64,000 nucleotides of DNA, from the NCBI GenBank assembly GCA_022393335.1, contig JAJEKB010021604.1:1-64000 (forward strand), read 5' to 3'. Positions 25,643 through 37,539 of the stretch are shown here, in pieces; positions within the stretch are counted from its first letter, which is position 1, and each line of letters begins with the position of its first letter. The notes below the pieces were generated by a model. That model saw only the letters and a list, made by a program, of their open reading frames with translations, searched no databases and had not been told where the DNA came from. Both the position numbers and the translations under genes were made by a program. This DNA comes from Macrotrachela quadricornifera. Its lineage: Eukaryota; Rotifera; Eurotatoria; Philodinida; Philodinidae.

Positions 25643-26490
25643 TTGTTGATAGTATCTTTAATGAGTAATATATGTTAATTTCACACTTAAAATCACGTAA
25701 AAGGTAATGACAAGTAATTGAGATTGTAAATTACTATAATCTAAAATAGAAATATTTAGGTGTTATTTGAAAGATATAAGTGATAATTACCATTTTTCGA
25801 TTGATTTCGTCGACTTGACAAATATGTTTACAATAAACAGACGTATCTGAATTACGAATAAACTGGATGTTTTAGCTCAAAAAAATTAGTCATCCTCGAA
25901 ATATAAATGTTGTAAGTATAAGGAGTCTACTTGATATGAAATATTCTATAGAACAATACTTTTTAGTAGATTTTTATTTTCTAATGAACGATAAGAGTTA
26001 TAACAGAGATTTTTTTCTTTACTATAGATAATACAAACTCGAGCTATTCTTTATATATTATAGTGGTTAACGTAAACCATTTTCAGGACATATGATTGAA
26101 TCAGTATAATGGAATAGTCTGAGAATAATTTCATTTAAAAGAGCACATCAGAATCATCGAATAGAGTTCTCAAAAATTTGTCAAACTAAATATTGACATA
26201 GAAAATCTTTGGGCAAGATATAAGGGATTAAATTTGGCTTACAGTTTTATCTATAACAATATACAGTTTGTTCTCATATGTTCAATTTATATGATTCCAA
26301 TGAAATTCCATGCCATAAATGTTCTAAATTCAAAGTTCTAAAGTGTTTGACAATATTTGTAGAAAAGAATGGAGTGTTTTTTTTTGATTTATTGGATTAT
26401 ATTCAGTCCACTTATTTTCCCTATATTCTTTCTACTGAATCGAGGATGTGAAATCTGAGTTTGAGGTGATTTTTTCTGTAGTATTACGGA
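25643..26490. other. Upstream region of the glycosyltransferase gene
   Basis: AT-rich with no supported coding frame and no repeat partner seen in the window. Confidence 0.4.
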
Positions 26491-27658
26491 GCATTTCAAA
26501 ATTTTTGCCGTCCGGTCGGCCGCCCTGCCGTTCTCATGCCGGTCAGCAGCGGCATAATGAATTTATTTTAATTACATTTTGATATAATATTTGTCTTTGA
26601 TGTATGTATGTATACATATATACGAAATATATTTTTTCACTTCTATTCAATATTCTTTAGCTCTAAACTACGCATTTTCTCCAAAAGCAATAAACTTTTT
26701 TTAATTCATTATAAGGTTTCTGTCCAATTTTATTACGTTAAAAATGTAATAGCAATGTTTTTCTCACTCTTTCTTGAGACTCTTTTTGTTTTGAACATCA
26801 GCCATCTGTAGCTTGATATAATAAAAACTCTTTAAAAAGTGTTAAAAACTAGATGAAATGTATTATAGATGAAATAAGTTTAAATAGAGTAGCTTGTATC
26901 AAATTGAATATGTAGTTAAACTATAATTCATAAGAAATAATAAAATGAAAAATAGCATCCATTCATCACTAGCTTCAACAATTTCTGAAATTTCTTCGCG
27001 CAATTTTCAGATTTGAACATTATTAAAATTAAATAGACAGGCACAAAACGTATGATTTTTGTGGTATAACGATCTGTAATAATTATTTTTTCTATTTCTG
27101 AAAATAGTTGCTATTTCAAATTTAGATAAGCTTATTGGTTCTATTGTTTATATGATCACATTCTATTCCTATATCATGAGAATTATTTAACAATACATGT
27201 CTTTAGATTTCTTGTTACACTATTTTCCTTAATTAGCTTATTTTCTATATGCGTATATAACAATTATCTGAGTTTATATGTTCTGTGAAAGAAAATAATC
27301 AATCAGATTTTCTATACAAAAAACAAGCTACTCTATTTAAACTTATTTCATCAAGTTTTCAACACTTTTCAAAGAGTTTTTATTATATCAAGCTACAGAT
27401 GGCTGATGTTCAAAAAAAAAAAGAGTCTCGAGAAAGAGTGAGAAAAATATAATTATTACATTTTAAACGTAATGAAGTTGGACAGAAATCTTATAATGAA
27501 TTTAGAAAAATCATTGCTTTCGGAGAAAATACATAGTTTAGAGCTAAAGAATATTGAATAGAAATGAAAAAATATATTTCGTATATATGTATACATACAT
27601 ACATCAGAGACAAATATTATATCAAAATGTAACCGGATGGGAAAAATTTTTGAAATGC
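26491..27658. mobile_element. Large fold-back element (about 340-bp arms)
   Basis: The left arm, about 26491-26898, is matched in inverted orientation by about 27319-27658. Outer ends are GCATTTCAAAA and TTTTTGAAATGC. Both arms share CTTGATATAATAAAAACTCTTT, read on the left arm and complemented on the right, with scattered differences. The left arm has an extra roughly 55-bp GC-rich insert (about 26519-26574) absent from the right. The loop of about 420 bp is AT-rich and non-coding. The structure fits a non-autonomous DNA transposon of fold-back type; superfamily is not assigned because no clear target duplication was found. Confidence 0.7.
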
Positions 27659-28038
27659 TTCCTTAATATTTAGTATTTAAGATGTGTCTTTATTTCCTCT
27701 ATCGGAAGGAGGATGTTGCGTCGAGCAACTATACGAGTGAATATTGGTGTGTTCATTACATGGAACGAAAGAAATTGAAGTGAATAGTTAAATACTTGGA
27801 TTCAATCTTCAAGTCCCACACTATTGGACACATGCTCCCTAATGACATTTGCTTTTCTATGACAACATCGAATAAATCTCTTATGACTTACAAGAACAAT
27901 GTATAACTCTATGAAATGAACATAAGCAATACAACAACAGGAAAGGAGAGTTTTTACTGATTATAATATACCATCTAAATATATATAATTTGCAATTTTT
28001 AACATTTTTAATTTTTTCTTGGTTGAAAATATTAAAAT
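27659..28038. other. Spacer, no gene seen
   Basis: About 380 bp between the fold-back element and the FLYWCH relic; nothing recognisable. Confidence 0.4.
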
Positions 28039-28540
28039 TCATTGATCAATTGGACCGGAATCAAATTGTAAAAATGTTCGACCACGAACTGTTTTTATAT
28101 ATTGTGTATCAATAACAAGCGAATCATGATTTGCTGGTAATGATAATGAATTTTTATGTCTTCGACGAATTTGGTGAACAGTACGTTTAATATGTTGTAA
28201 ATTTGGTAATGTTGGGATTATATGATCAGATAATCCGGACACACAATCAGCCACAATATCATGTGTCGTATGACTAGTTTTTTCAGCTGCATTGTTCATT
28301 TTTAGACGTACTGTGATTAATTCACCTGCTGAACGAGTTGGTGCAAGGTTATGTTCACCAACCGTAAGTACAGTTTGACCATCAATTGTAGGAAGTCGAC
28401 CACGACATTGATTATAACGACAATTACGACAGCACCATAATATCTTATTATTGTTCGATTTTTTATTAATAACGTATAAATAACCTTAATGTTCAAATAT
28501 GGGTTTCCCTCTTTCAAAAACGTTGATGATTTCTTTTAAG
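28039..28540 (-). pseudogene. FLYWCH-type zinc-finger gene fragment
   Basis: Read on the minus strand, the frame gives RGKPIFEH, an in-frame TAA (28486-28488), then GYLYVINKKSNNNKI, WCCRNCRYNQCRGRLPT and VGEHNLAP. This is a FLYWCH zinc finger, with the Cys pair and the final His in place. It is followed by a helical segment (NLQHIKRTVHQIRRRHK) and RGRTFLQFDSG before the stop at 28039-28041. FLYWCH fingers of this kind sit in front of MULE-type transposase domains in many invertebrate proteins; no transposase core follows here. The stop inside the finger and the truncation make it a relic. The only downstream ATG (28299) would leave out the finger. Confidence 0.65.
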
Positions 28541-29279
28541 GGAAACTAGTTAAAAAGTATTGTCGAAATAGATATACGAATTTCAAAATCAAGCTAATTG
28601 AAGAGATTAACTAATTAGTTGTAGTGTATTAGAATAAGATCAGAAAAATAATTTAAAGAAGATATAACGCAGAAAGGAATACTGTCATTTCTTGTTTCTT
28701 ATTTTTGTCATAATTTCCTTGATAATCTAAATTATTTTCTTACTTAATCTGGTCTATCTCGTTCATGTATTTGTACCCCTATACTACCACCTTTTGAACT
28801 TCCGATAAAACTTCAATAAAATTAGTCATATATTTAGAATTAATTCTTAAGTTTTCAGTGATCTAAACTTCTGCACGAATTTCTAATCATTTTAATTTTT
28901 TTCATAATTCTATCAATTTTTGAATCTTTAAAAGTTATTTTGAATTTGTCAGCAAAAACACCAAAGCTTAATTCTAAGTCGAAGTGGGGAGTAACTGTCC
29001 AAGGAGCATCATTCATTTTACCGTTTAATTCGAATTCGAATATAAATGAACCTTCAACTGCTATTAATTGCTTCAGAATATATTGAAAAAAATGTCTTAC
29101 ACTAATATGTTTAGAAAGGAAAAAAAAATGTCCCTGATTTATTAATTTTATTAATGAGATAAAGTACCTGTGTAAGCATGAAATGTTTCATTGGAGCTGT
29201 AATATAAATGCTATTTCAGAGCGTACCTATCGTTTGAAAAATAAATAATAAAATAAGATATGAATGCACCGATTAAATT
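28541..29279. other. AT-rich spacer, no gene seen
   Basis: No supported frame and no repeat partner identified. Confidence 0.4.
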
Positions 29280-29296
29280 ATCTTTTATAATTAATG

Positions 29297-29515
29297 GCTT
29301 CACTGTAAACTAGAGAAAGAGTAAAAAAGTTTTTTTTCATTCATCATGTATTAGAAATAATATAAGTGAATACTTTACTATAAAATAGGGAAGACAAACA
29401 ATTTTCGCCATTCATCATTTATTAAAAATAACATAAATGCGCAATTTCCTGTAAGTTAGTCAAAAAAAATAAAATGTTTCCGCTTTTTATCATTTATTAT
29501 AAATCATACATACTG
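29297..29515. repeat. Three degenerate tandem units of about 70 bp
   Basis: The block CATTCATCATNTATTANAAATAA recurs three times, at about 29339, 29412 and 29488 (the last as TTTTATCATTTATTATAAATCA). Each is preceded by a TANAAATAGNGAA-like stretch. The copies are diverged. Confidence 0.45.
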
Positions 29516-29593
29516 TCGATAACAGAAATCTCGTTGCACTTTTGTTTTGTCTCGCGTTTTAAAACTATACGACGTAGACTCAATTGTCTTTTT

Positions 29594-29670
29594 TTCTTCA
29601 GATAGTACACCAATCGATGATCTTGCCCTATTCTTTACTTTCAGACAAGATTTTTTTTGTAGTAAAAAAA
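29594..29670. repeat. Solo copy of the CGATGATCTTGYCC repeat family
   Basis: CAATCGATGATCTTGCCC followed by CAGACAAGATT closely matches the outer end of the inverted-repeat element at 35594-36520. It lies alone here. Confidence 0.5.
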
Positions 29671-29869
29671 AAACTTACACAAAATTAAATTTTTTGTTTA
29701 GTGATTTTATTATCATGAGAACTCTACTGAGTGAAAATGAAAAAAATCTGTCTTGATGGTTTACATTATGTTTATATGCTTAAAAAAAGTTTTTCTTCTA
29801 GCTACTAACATAAACAAGAAAGGAAACACAGTATAACTAAAGTTTTTATTTTATCATTTTAGTACAATT

Positions 29870-30150
29870 TCATCGGAACTGGCGTTTAGAACAGAGTAAT
29901 GATGCAAAATATAGAAATAATATTTGTAAATAATTCATCAGAAATATTGTATCGGGATTGTTAGATTGAACATCGAACAGCTCCGATGTTAATCCAGTCA
30001 TGAATATTTGGTCGAACGGGAAAACGTAAAGGTGAAACGAGAAAATCAAAAAATATTCGATGAACTTCAGCTGTTTTTTAGCTGAATTATTCAAAAATAG
30101 TGATATTATTGTTGTAAAAAATGTCGTGATATCCACAAGAAATAGCTATC
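29870..30150 (+). pseudogene. Tc1-like transposase C-terminal relic
   Basis: A plus-strand frame interrupted by stops reads WRLEQSNDAKYRNNICK, then SNSSDVNPVMNIWSN, and ends LFKNSDIIVVKNVV. This aligns with the second catalytic Asp (QQDNDPKH-like), the SPDLNPIENLW motif and the C-terminal helix of Tc1-type transposases. There are at least four stops and several substitutions in catalytic motifs. No N-terminal part or terminal repeats were found. Confidence 0.65.
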
Positions 30151-30356
30151 TGTCTCTTATTTTTTTAAAAGATGAACGAATAATATATTGAAATATGGTA
30201 TTCAATAGTACTCATTGTGGGTTATCAACCAGTATACAAAACTACCTGAGAATCGTATATAAACAATAATAAAACAACTCTTACTATTGTAAAAGTAAGA
30301 ATGATCGATCTTCTTCAAAACAAGTCATAAGCACGACCTTTTTCTTTACCATAAAC

Positions 30357-32531
30357 CAGAGATGGACGGGGCAGCAAAAAAGTCGCACCGCCACCGCCCC
30401 GCCCCGCCCCGTCGATAAAGTTTCGCACCGCCACCGTCCCGCCAATTCAGCAATGAAACCGTCACCGCCCCGCCCCGCCCCGCCCCGCCTTGTGTAAAGT
30501 CCGTTTTCAGAGGTCATTTATTCATAAAGTTTTTAGTAGCTTTTTATAATTACTATCGCACGGTCCAATGAAAACGAGCCAAATTTTACTTTCTATTGTT
30601 TTTCGTACGATCTGAAGCATCTGTCCTAAATTTTTTTTACGAAACGATCGGTCACATAATTCTCTACAAGAATATATAAGGACATTTGACATTGAGTAGG
30701 GCTATGAAAAAATTCTACGAATAATATTGGAAAGCCTCGACATGCTTAGCTCTTTAAACCTTTTTTTTTAGCAAAAATGAACATTTTTCTTTTCTTTTGT
30801 TGATTGGTGCTTTCAGGATATCAAAAGCTAATTAATCGTTATTTTAGTTCTAGAAAAGTTCTGTTTTAAGACTGTGATAAAAAATTTTTCACATTGGAGC
30901 ATATAACGAAAAATAAGGTTTTCTTTTTCTCAGATTTTATTAGGAAAACTGTATTTTATGAATACTAGTCTCATATTATTTGAGAAAACTTGCATACAAA
31001 GATCATGAATGAATCCTTTTATCTTCTTTTGTCTTATTTTGAAGAGAAAGAAATGGCATCTAGCATTCGGACATCAAAAGTTAAATATGTTGCTTTTTCG
31101 ATTGAAAAAGCAAAATAAACTAAATTATAGTCAATTTGAACACAATTAAAGAAATTAGTTGGTAATTTATAATACATGTTTGGATGAAACAGATTTCATA
31201 CTACACTACGAGAAATCTCCATTTAACTGTTGAAGAGAAAAATGTTTACCTTTTTGATTTTTAAGTATATGCATATGAAAAATAGTCCATGGGCTTTTAA
31301 GAAGAAATATAAAAAGTTGGGTACGTTGGAGTATCATAGTATTGCATTTGGAATATTTTCATACTTCTATTCGATATCAAATGTCCTTATGTATTTCTGC
31401 AGAGAATTTCACGGCGCGTTTTTGTGAAAAACTTTGGAAAGATACGTCTGAAACCATACGCAGTAAAATACAAAATAAAGTTTGGCTGGTTTTTCTGGCC
31501 TACCAGATATTATATTTATTCAGATGAGAAGACATAATTTAAATAAAGGATGATCCAGAAATAATAATACGACAACGAGAAATTTAAGTATCTATGCTTC
31601 TGTTTATTTAAACGGGCTCATTTTTGATTGGTAGTAATAGTCTACTTAAATTTTTCTATCCGGATAATATAAGTAAATCCTACTGTTAAATATTTTGGTT
31701 GACATCAAGAAAGCAATATCAATAGTTGTCAAGTAAGAAAAATACATGAAATATTGCGTAGAGGAATTTCAATTGTCATGTGGCAGAATGACTTAAAAAA
31801 ATTCATGCAAATCTTCTACATACCATATTGAGGTACATATAGAAAATTTACTATGCTAGGTACTGTGAATGCTAGAACTTGTGCCTAATAACTAAAATGT
31901 GTATCCAAAAGCCTTTGATTATTCAGTTGACAATCAGCAAAACTCGATACTTCATGTCTGAAAAGTCGAAATATTTTAACTGCAACTTTTTAAATTGACT
32001 GGTTGAGAAATTTTTCTGTACATTCATATAGCATCATTCAGGAGATTTATTTGAAATTTTTAAAGTTATTCTGTTAAATGAAAACTGAAAATCATCTGCA
32101 CAATATTTCATATATATTTTTCTTTCTCGATAACTAGCAGAGCTGCTTTCTTGACATCAACTAAAATATTTAACAGTGCAGGATTTATATTTACATTATT
32201 TCAATAGAAAAAAAATTTGAACAGAGTTCTACTACCAACCAAAAGCTGAGTTCATTTAAATGAATAGGGGTGGAGATATTTAAATGTCTTATTGTCATGT
32301 TATTGTTTATATTCTACTCTATCTATTAAGATAAAGTTTCGAAATATAAAAGCAAAAATTTAAGAAAAAAATCTTAAAAGACTTAATATTATCAAGAGGC
32401 GGGGAAACCGCGAAATTTCGCAGCGCACCGCCACCGTCCCGCCCCGCCAAGTTTCTGCACCGCCCCGCCGGCGGGGCGGGACGGGGCGGGGCGGGGCGGG
32501 GCGGTGTCACACCGCGACTCGTCCATCTCTG
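30357..32531. mobile_element. hAT-family DNA transposon, 2.2 kb, perfect 8-bp target duplication
   Basis: The inverted termini are CAGAGATGGACG (left) and CAGAGATGGACGAG (right, minus strand), matching the hAT CAG-R-G-R-TGG pattern. Both sides carry the identical 8-mer CCATAAAC (30349-30356 and 32532-32539). Subterminal blocks (30357-30490 and 32395-32520) are dense in CCGCCCCG / CGGGGCGG, very unlike the AT-rich interior. The interior has only 60-70 codon frames with no transposase motif, so the copy is non-autonomous or fully decayed. A nested fold-back pair lies at 31601-32265. Confidence 0.85.
31601..32265. repeat. Inverted-repeat pair nested in the hAT element
   Basis: About 31601-31716 and 32144-32265 are inverted copies. 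They share CTGTTAAATATTTTGGTTGA (with one change), GACATCAAGAAAGC and TTGGTAGTA-type blocks. The spacer is about 430 bp and AT-rich. This may be a later non-autonomous insertion; no target duplication is clear. Confidence 0.55.
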
Positions 32532-32539
32532 CCATAAAC

Positions 32540-33001
32540 ACAACTCATTAAGGTCTATAAGCTGCGTCAAGGTCCCACTTGAAAACGCTCCAACACATGA
32601 GAATGTTTCCTCGTTAATTTTATTAACTATCAACTTTCCTATACATATCTGTTAAAGTGGATGAACTATGAAACATACATAAGCCGCTATATTTCAATAT
32701 CTTCTATGAAGAGGACATTAATCATAATGGTAGCATACGTATAGTATCATGGAAGTATCTAAAGATAATGTATATCGAGATAAACTTACATAATACATTT
32801 GTTATAAATACTAGAAATCTTTCAGTACCAGTAGGTATTATCGGTATCTACTAACAAAATAATCAGAAGACATAATCACAATGATTTTCTTCCTTATATA
32901 GATTATAATGAAAGTCATTATCTTCATTGGTAATTTTGATGTAACAGTGAAAGAATGGAATATATGAAATGATTGATAAATCTTGAGATTTTCTAATAAA
33001 T
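32540..33001. other. Spacer, no gene seen
   Basis: AT-rich. About 32960-32998 is complementary to part of the loop of the next fold-back element. Confidence 0.4.
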
Positions 33002-33677
33002 TTTAAAGAAATAGTAGAAACTTGTAGTTTTAATGGATGATTTGAATTTTTTTATTCTTTTTATTATAATTGTTGGAATTTTCGATCTCATACGATCATT
33101 TTCAACATACCCCGACCTTTTATACTAGATGTCACACGACATAAAAATGAGACGAAATTAACTGTACAACATATACATGAAAAAATTCGTAGGAATGAAA
33201 CAACATTAACATTTAACATCATGATCATTCACATCATTATCTTATGTTTTTACATATTTGAAAGCTGGCGATCAAATCCAATACCAATATATCTATAATT
33301 AATTATTCAAGACGAATTCAACATTTATTATAAAATCTCAAGATTTATCAATTATTTCATATATTATTATACAAAAGTAGTACTTATTTGTCTTGAGTAA
33401 TTAATTATAGGTATATTGATATTGAATTTGATCGCCAGCTTTCAAATATGTAAAAACATGAGATGATGATGTTAAATGTTAATATTGTTTCATTCATACG
33501 AATTTTTTCATGTATATATTGTATAGTTAATTTCGTCTCATTTTTATGTCGTGTAACATTTAGTATAAAAGGTCGTGGTACGTTGAAAATGATCGTATAA
33601 GATCGAAAATTCCAACAATTATAATAAAAAAATTCAAATCATATATTAAAACTACAAGTTTCTACTATTTCTTTAAA
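33002..33677. mobile_element. Fold-back element (about 300-bp arms, 67-nt loop)
   Basis: The left arm 33002-33318 and right arm 33386-33677 are inverted copies with scattered mismatches. Outer ends read TTTAAAGAAATAGTAGAAAC and its complement; a central match is GAAAGCTGGCGATCAAAT. The loop contains a stretch (ATCTCAAGATTTATCAAT) that is itself complementary to sequence just outside the left arm (about 32962-32998). That implies successive insertion or an overlapping larger hairpin. No coding capacity. Confidence 0.7.
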
Positions 33678-33793
33678 GAATGGAATAGTCTATAAATAGA
33701 TAAGAGAAGAGTATATATAAAAGAATAGATGAAAGAAAATAATTTCAATTTATAAATCCTTAACATTCCATTGATCAAAATATTCAGTGCACA

Positions 33794-34272
33794 ATATATA
33801 TCTTTGTAGACATTTTTAATTCTCTTCCTGATAATGAGATGTTGTTTTTTTATAGAACTTGTAATGTCTGAGTTTTAAATAATTAATTCATTTCAAAATG
33901 ATGACGGTTTGTTACAGTTTCCAACTTCATCAGATAAAAAAAAAAGAGAAATGAAATGACATAGCTATATTTATACATGTGTGATAATAGTGATGCGAAA
34001 CAAGATGGTAAAGTATTAGTCTGGGTTGAAGGTTCAATTCCGCATCACTATTATAACAAAATAAAACAATAAACCAAACTATTATCATACATGTATAAAT
34101 ATAGCTATGTCATTTCATTTCTCTCTTTTTTTATCTGATGAAGTTGTAAACTATAACGAAACGTCACAATTTTGAAACAAATTAATTATTTAAAACTCAA
34201 ACATTGCAAGTTCTATAAAAAAAAACAACATCTCATTATTAAGAAGAAAATAAAAAATATCTACAAATATAT
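33794..34272. mobile_element. Fold-back element with tRNA-like loop sequence
   Basis: Arms 33794-33991 and 34079-34272 are inverted copies: TAATGAGATGTTGTTTTTTT near the outside and GACATAGCTATATTTATACA near the loop. The 87-nt loop holds a perfect 7-bp pair TGATGCG / CGCATCA that encloses a B-box-like GGTTCAATTCC, as in tRNA-derived repeats. The D- and anticodon arms do not fold, so it is not called as a tRNA gene. Confidence 0.6.
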
Positions 34273-35590
34273 CAATCTTCTTCACAAAACAACAATACAA
34301 TATACATCTATCTTTCTCACATTTGATAGTTACCTCTTCTGAACTATTTCATTGTAACACCTATAATAATTAATATATTGTTCTAACGCGTGAATATATT
34401 TTCTTCTATATGAAAGACATTTTCTCGCATTCAAAATTAAAAATGTATGTGAAAGTATTTAAGTGCTTCTTCAAATATTCTTAATAAAAAAACAAAAGAG
34501 AACGAGTAGAAAGAAATGACATTGTTAATACGTGCATTTTATCACAAGAAGTAGATAAGGATATAGAATTGGTTTCTTTTTTTAATTACAATTCAACAAT
34601 TTGCTGATAATACAGCTACCAGAATGTTTTGGCTATTTCTGCATCATCATTAATATTTTTGTTATATAAATAATGAAATGAAATGAAAATTTTGTCAAGA
34701 AAGAATAAAATTAATGATGGATAACATGAATATCACAGTGAATAGTTAACGACACTTTTAATTGAGTATTTTAATGCATATGACACGAAAATAAAATGTT
34801 AAATTAACATATTTTCTTCATCTTTTGTATATGAATACAATATATTTAATATAAAGAGATCTTTAAAGGATTCTAGAAAGTTTCACAATGATCTATTTGT
34901 TATTTGCACTATCAAAACGTTTTTCGTTGATAGAAAGTTATTTGTATATACAATAAAGACAATGGCTGATATTCATTGTTAACAGTTATTATGATTTAAA
35001 CCTTTACTTATTGATATTAAATTTTAGTTTATAGAATCATTAATTACTAAAGAAATCTAATAAACTTCACTAGATTAATATTATAAATTCTAGAAAATCT
35101 TTTATTTCTGAAAATTATTAATTTTAGCGTATGTGCCATTTTCATTATACACAATGATAGTATAACCATTTATATGACAATATAATATGCTTTCTAATTT
35201 TATTTAGAATTGATGATTACTCATTAAAATGTCATATTGAAAAATACAATATAAAATAAGTGAGCTGTACCTTTTCTTTTATATTTTGCATAATTACACA
35301 TTGACTTAATTGCTTTATAAGTAACTTGAATTATCGAATTTGATTAGAGATATTGATTGTATAAAATGCAACAAAATTGTTAATCCACGTACTTAAAAGT
35401 ATCATATAATGTTGTCACTATGAAAAAACAACAGATACCTCTGAAGGTTTATTAAAATAAAATAAAGTTGAATGTTTCTAATAAGAATTGAAATAAATTT
35501 CCAAGCTTTTTTAAATGTATTAGAAGTAATATTCAAACGATACATTTTTCATTTGATATTAATTAATGGATACCATTTTAATGATAAATG
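34273..35590. other. AT-rich intergenic, no gene seen
   Basis: Very AT-rich with no supported frame or repeat. Confidence 0.45.
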
Positions 35591-35593
35591 CTA

Positions 35594-36520
35594 CTGCACA
35601 CCACTCGATGATCTTGTCCTATTCTTTTCACGTACTTGTTTTTCTTTACTATCAGACAAGATTCCTGTATTCAGGCAAGATTCTTTTTGACAGAAAAGTA
35701 AAAAGAATCTGGAAAGAAATACAAAATATTTTTAATTTCTTACTGTTCAGACAAACTTCTTGTGAGAGAAAAGAAAAAGATTCTTCTCAGCTTCCCAAGA
35801 TGAACAGCATGTGATGTCTTCTTTGTATGATCATATATAAAAAACGATGTCTGAACGTTATCTAGTCATTATTAATTCAATAACTAGCGCAACTTCACGT
35901 CGAATATATACTTTTTCTAGAACGTTCAACTCGTTATCAAACAACATGTAACTGCTCTATTTCAATTAGATGAAGGTAAAATGTTCTCATTCGATATAGA
36001 GAAAACAATGGACTATGTAATAGTTTTTTTTAGATTTTTTAAAATAAATCACGCTTATTGAATACATTTCAATATTTTATTAATCAATCATTCTATCTAA
36101 TTCATCTTTTTAGATGTTCTTTAATATGAACGAGAGGATTTTATTAATCGACCATAGAAATCCTAGATGTCGACGTCAATAATAACATTAAAAAAAATAA
36201 GTATTCTTTTGTAATAGAAATTTTATGTTTCTCGTTGTGTTACAAACAAAAAACTAAAAGTATTTTTTTGTATTCTTACATTTTTTGTATATGGTGTGCA
36301 AAAGTCATAATAAAACGGTATAAAATAAATAGTGATAGTAGCTGATAAAAGGCCTTTTCAATATGACAAGATTCAAGCAAGAAATAAGAAGCAGGCAAGA
36401 ATATCAAGAAAAATAAGAATCAGACAAGAGTTCAAGAAAAGCAAAAGAATCTTGCCTGATAACCAAGGAAAACAAGAACCTGGAAAGAAGGCGACAAGAT
36501 CGTCGATTGATACCTAAATA
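35594..36520. mobile_element. Inverted-repeat element with TTCTTGYCTGATTCTT motifs
   Basis: The left end reads CTCGATGATCTTGTCC; the right end on the minus strand reads ATCGACGATCTTGTCG. Inside each end are serial degenerate copies of a TTCTTG-Y-CTGATTCTT-like motif (about 35620-35790 and 36340-36510). The family is present again as a solo copy at 29594. The 550-bp interior is non-coding. Superfamily is not assigned. Confidence 0.5.
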
Positions 36521-37500
36521 AATTCAGTTTAATCGAAAAACTTTATCATGGTTTTATGAAATACAGTATAAAAGAAGTGCCACAAGTGTATTGAGATAGA
36601 AATTGGTAGTTAGACCTCCCTCACCCTCACAGGTTGTGAGAAATAGACTTAGCAAACTTCCTTCTCACAAAATTAATCATAATTACTTATCATTCGATAC
36701 TTACTATTGCTAATGTTTTACAGGTATTTCGTACTAAAAAAATTTCATCTTATATAAAAATATGCTATGCATAGCCTAATTTAAAGCGATTTCTTAAAAA
36801 GAAAAAGAAGGAAAATGGCAATATTTTGAAATATCTAGAAGTTTAAGGTCAAGTTTTATCTATCTACGATCAATGGCAATAGTTATATCGTGTTTCACAT
36901 TTTAATCCCGCAGGAATTGTGCGGCACAGTCTTTTCGTATTATATAGTTTTTTTTTTATAAGTTAATTATTATTCATTCTGAGGTATCTGAAGCATACAT
37001 CCTTGCCCTTTCACGGTGATTCAGTTTTCATAAAAAAGTAGCTGTAATACCTTTATTTTTCATGTCTATTAACTTTTTATGATAAATGCACTCTTTGCTC
37101 TTTTCATTATGAGCTACTATTTCTTATTTTTTTTGCTTTCGATTTATGTCCATCTTCCTTGTAACATTCGGAAGTGCTTTCGACTTATTCTTGTTTTGTT
37201 TGCATCATAACATAGAGGAGTCTATTTTTAAGTCGATTTAAATAGTTACTGAAGTTTTTTTTTCTCTCTTTTTCTTATATGTTTGAAGCGGCGAGGACAA
37301 GATAAAGCAGCAAAGTTCCAGTCTAGTTTCTCTTTTCTTTGCATAGCATTATTTCCGCCTCTTGCTCCGCATTAGTATAAAAAAAGTCATGAAATCATAT
37401 TTGCTCTCAATTACAATGAAGGAAAACAAGGTATAGGTTTATCTGATCAGTTGTCAGCACGCTATAGATGCCTTAGACGAACTCGAAAATGATATGAAAA
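36521..37500. other. Spacer with one dispersed repeat copy
   Basis: 36863-36930 is the second copy of the repeat also seen at about 18119-18190 (TATATCGTGTTTCA core). Otherwise nothing is supported. Confidence 0.4.
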
Positions 37501-37539
37501 AGTGGTATTTTAATTTATGTTTCGGATGGCGAAACAAAA

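Noticed and set aside
30284..32633. Frames rich in G, A, R and P at 30284-30517 and 32319-32633
   Set aside because: Produced by the GC-rich subterminal repeats of the hAT element, not by coding constraint.
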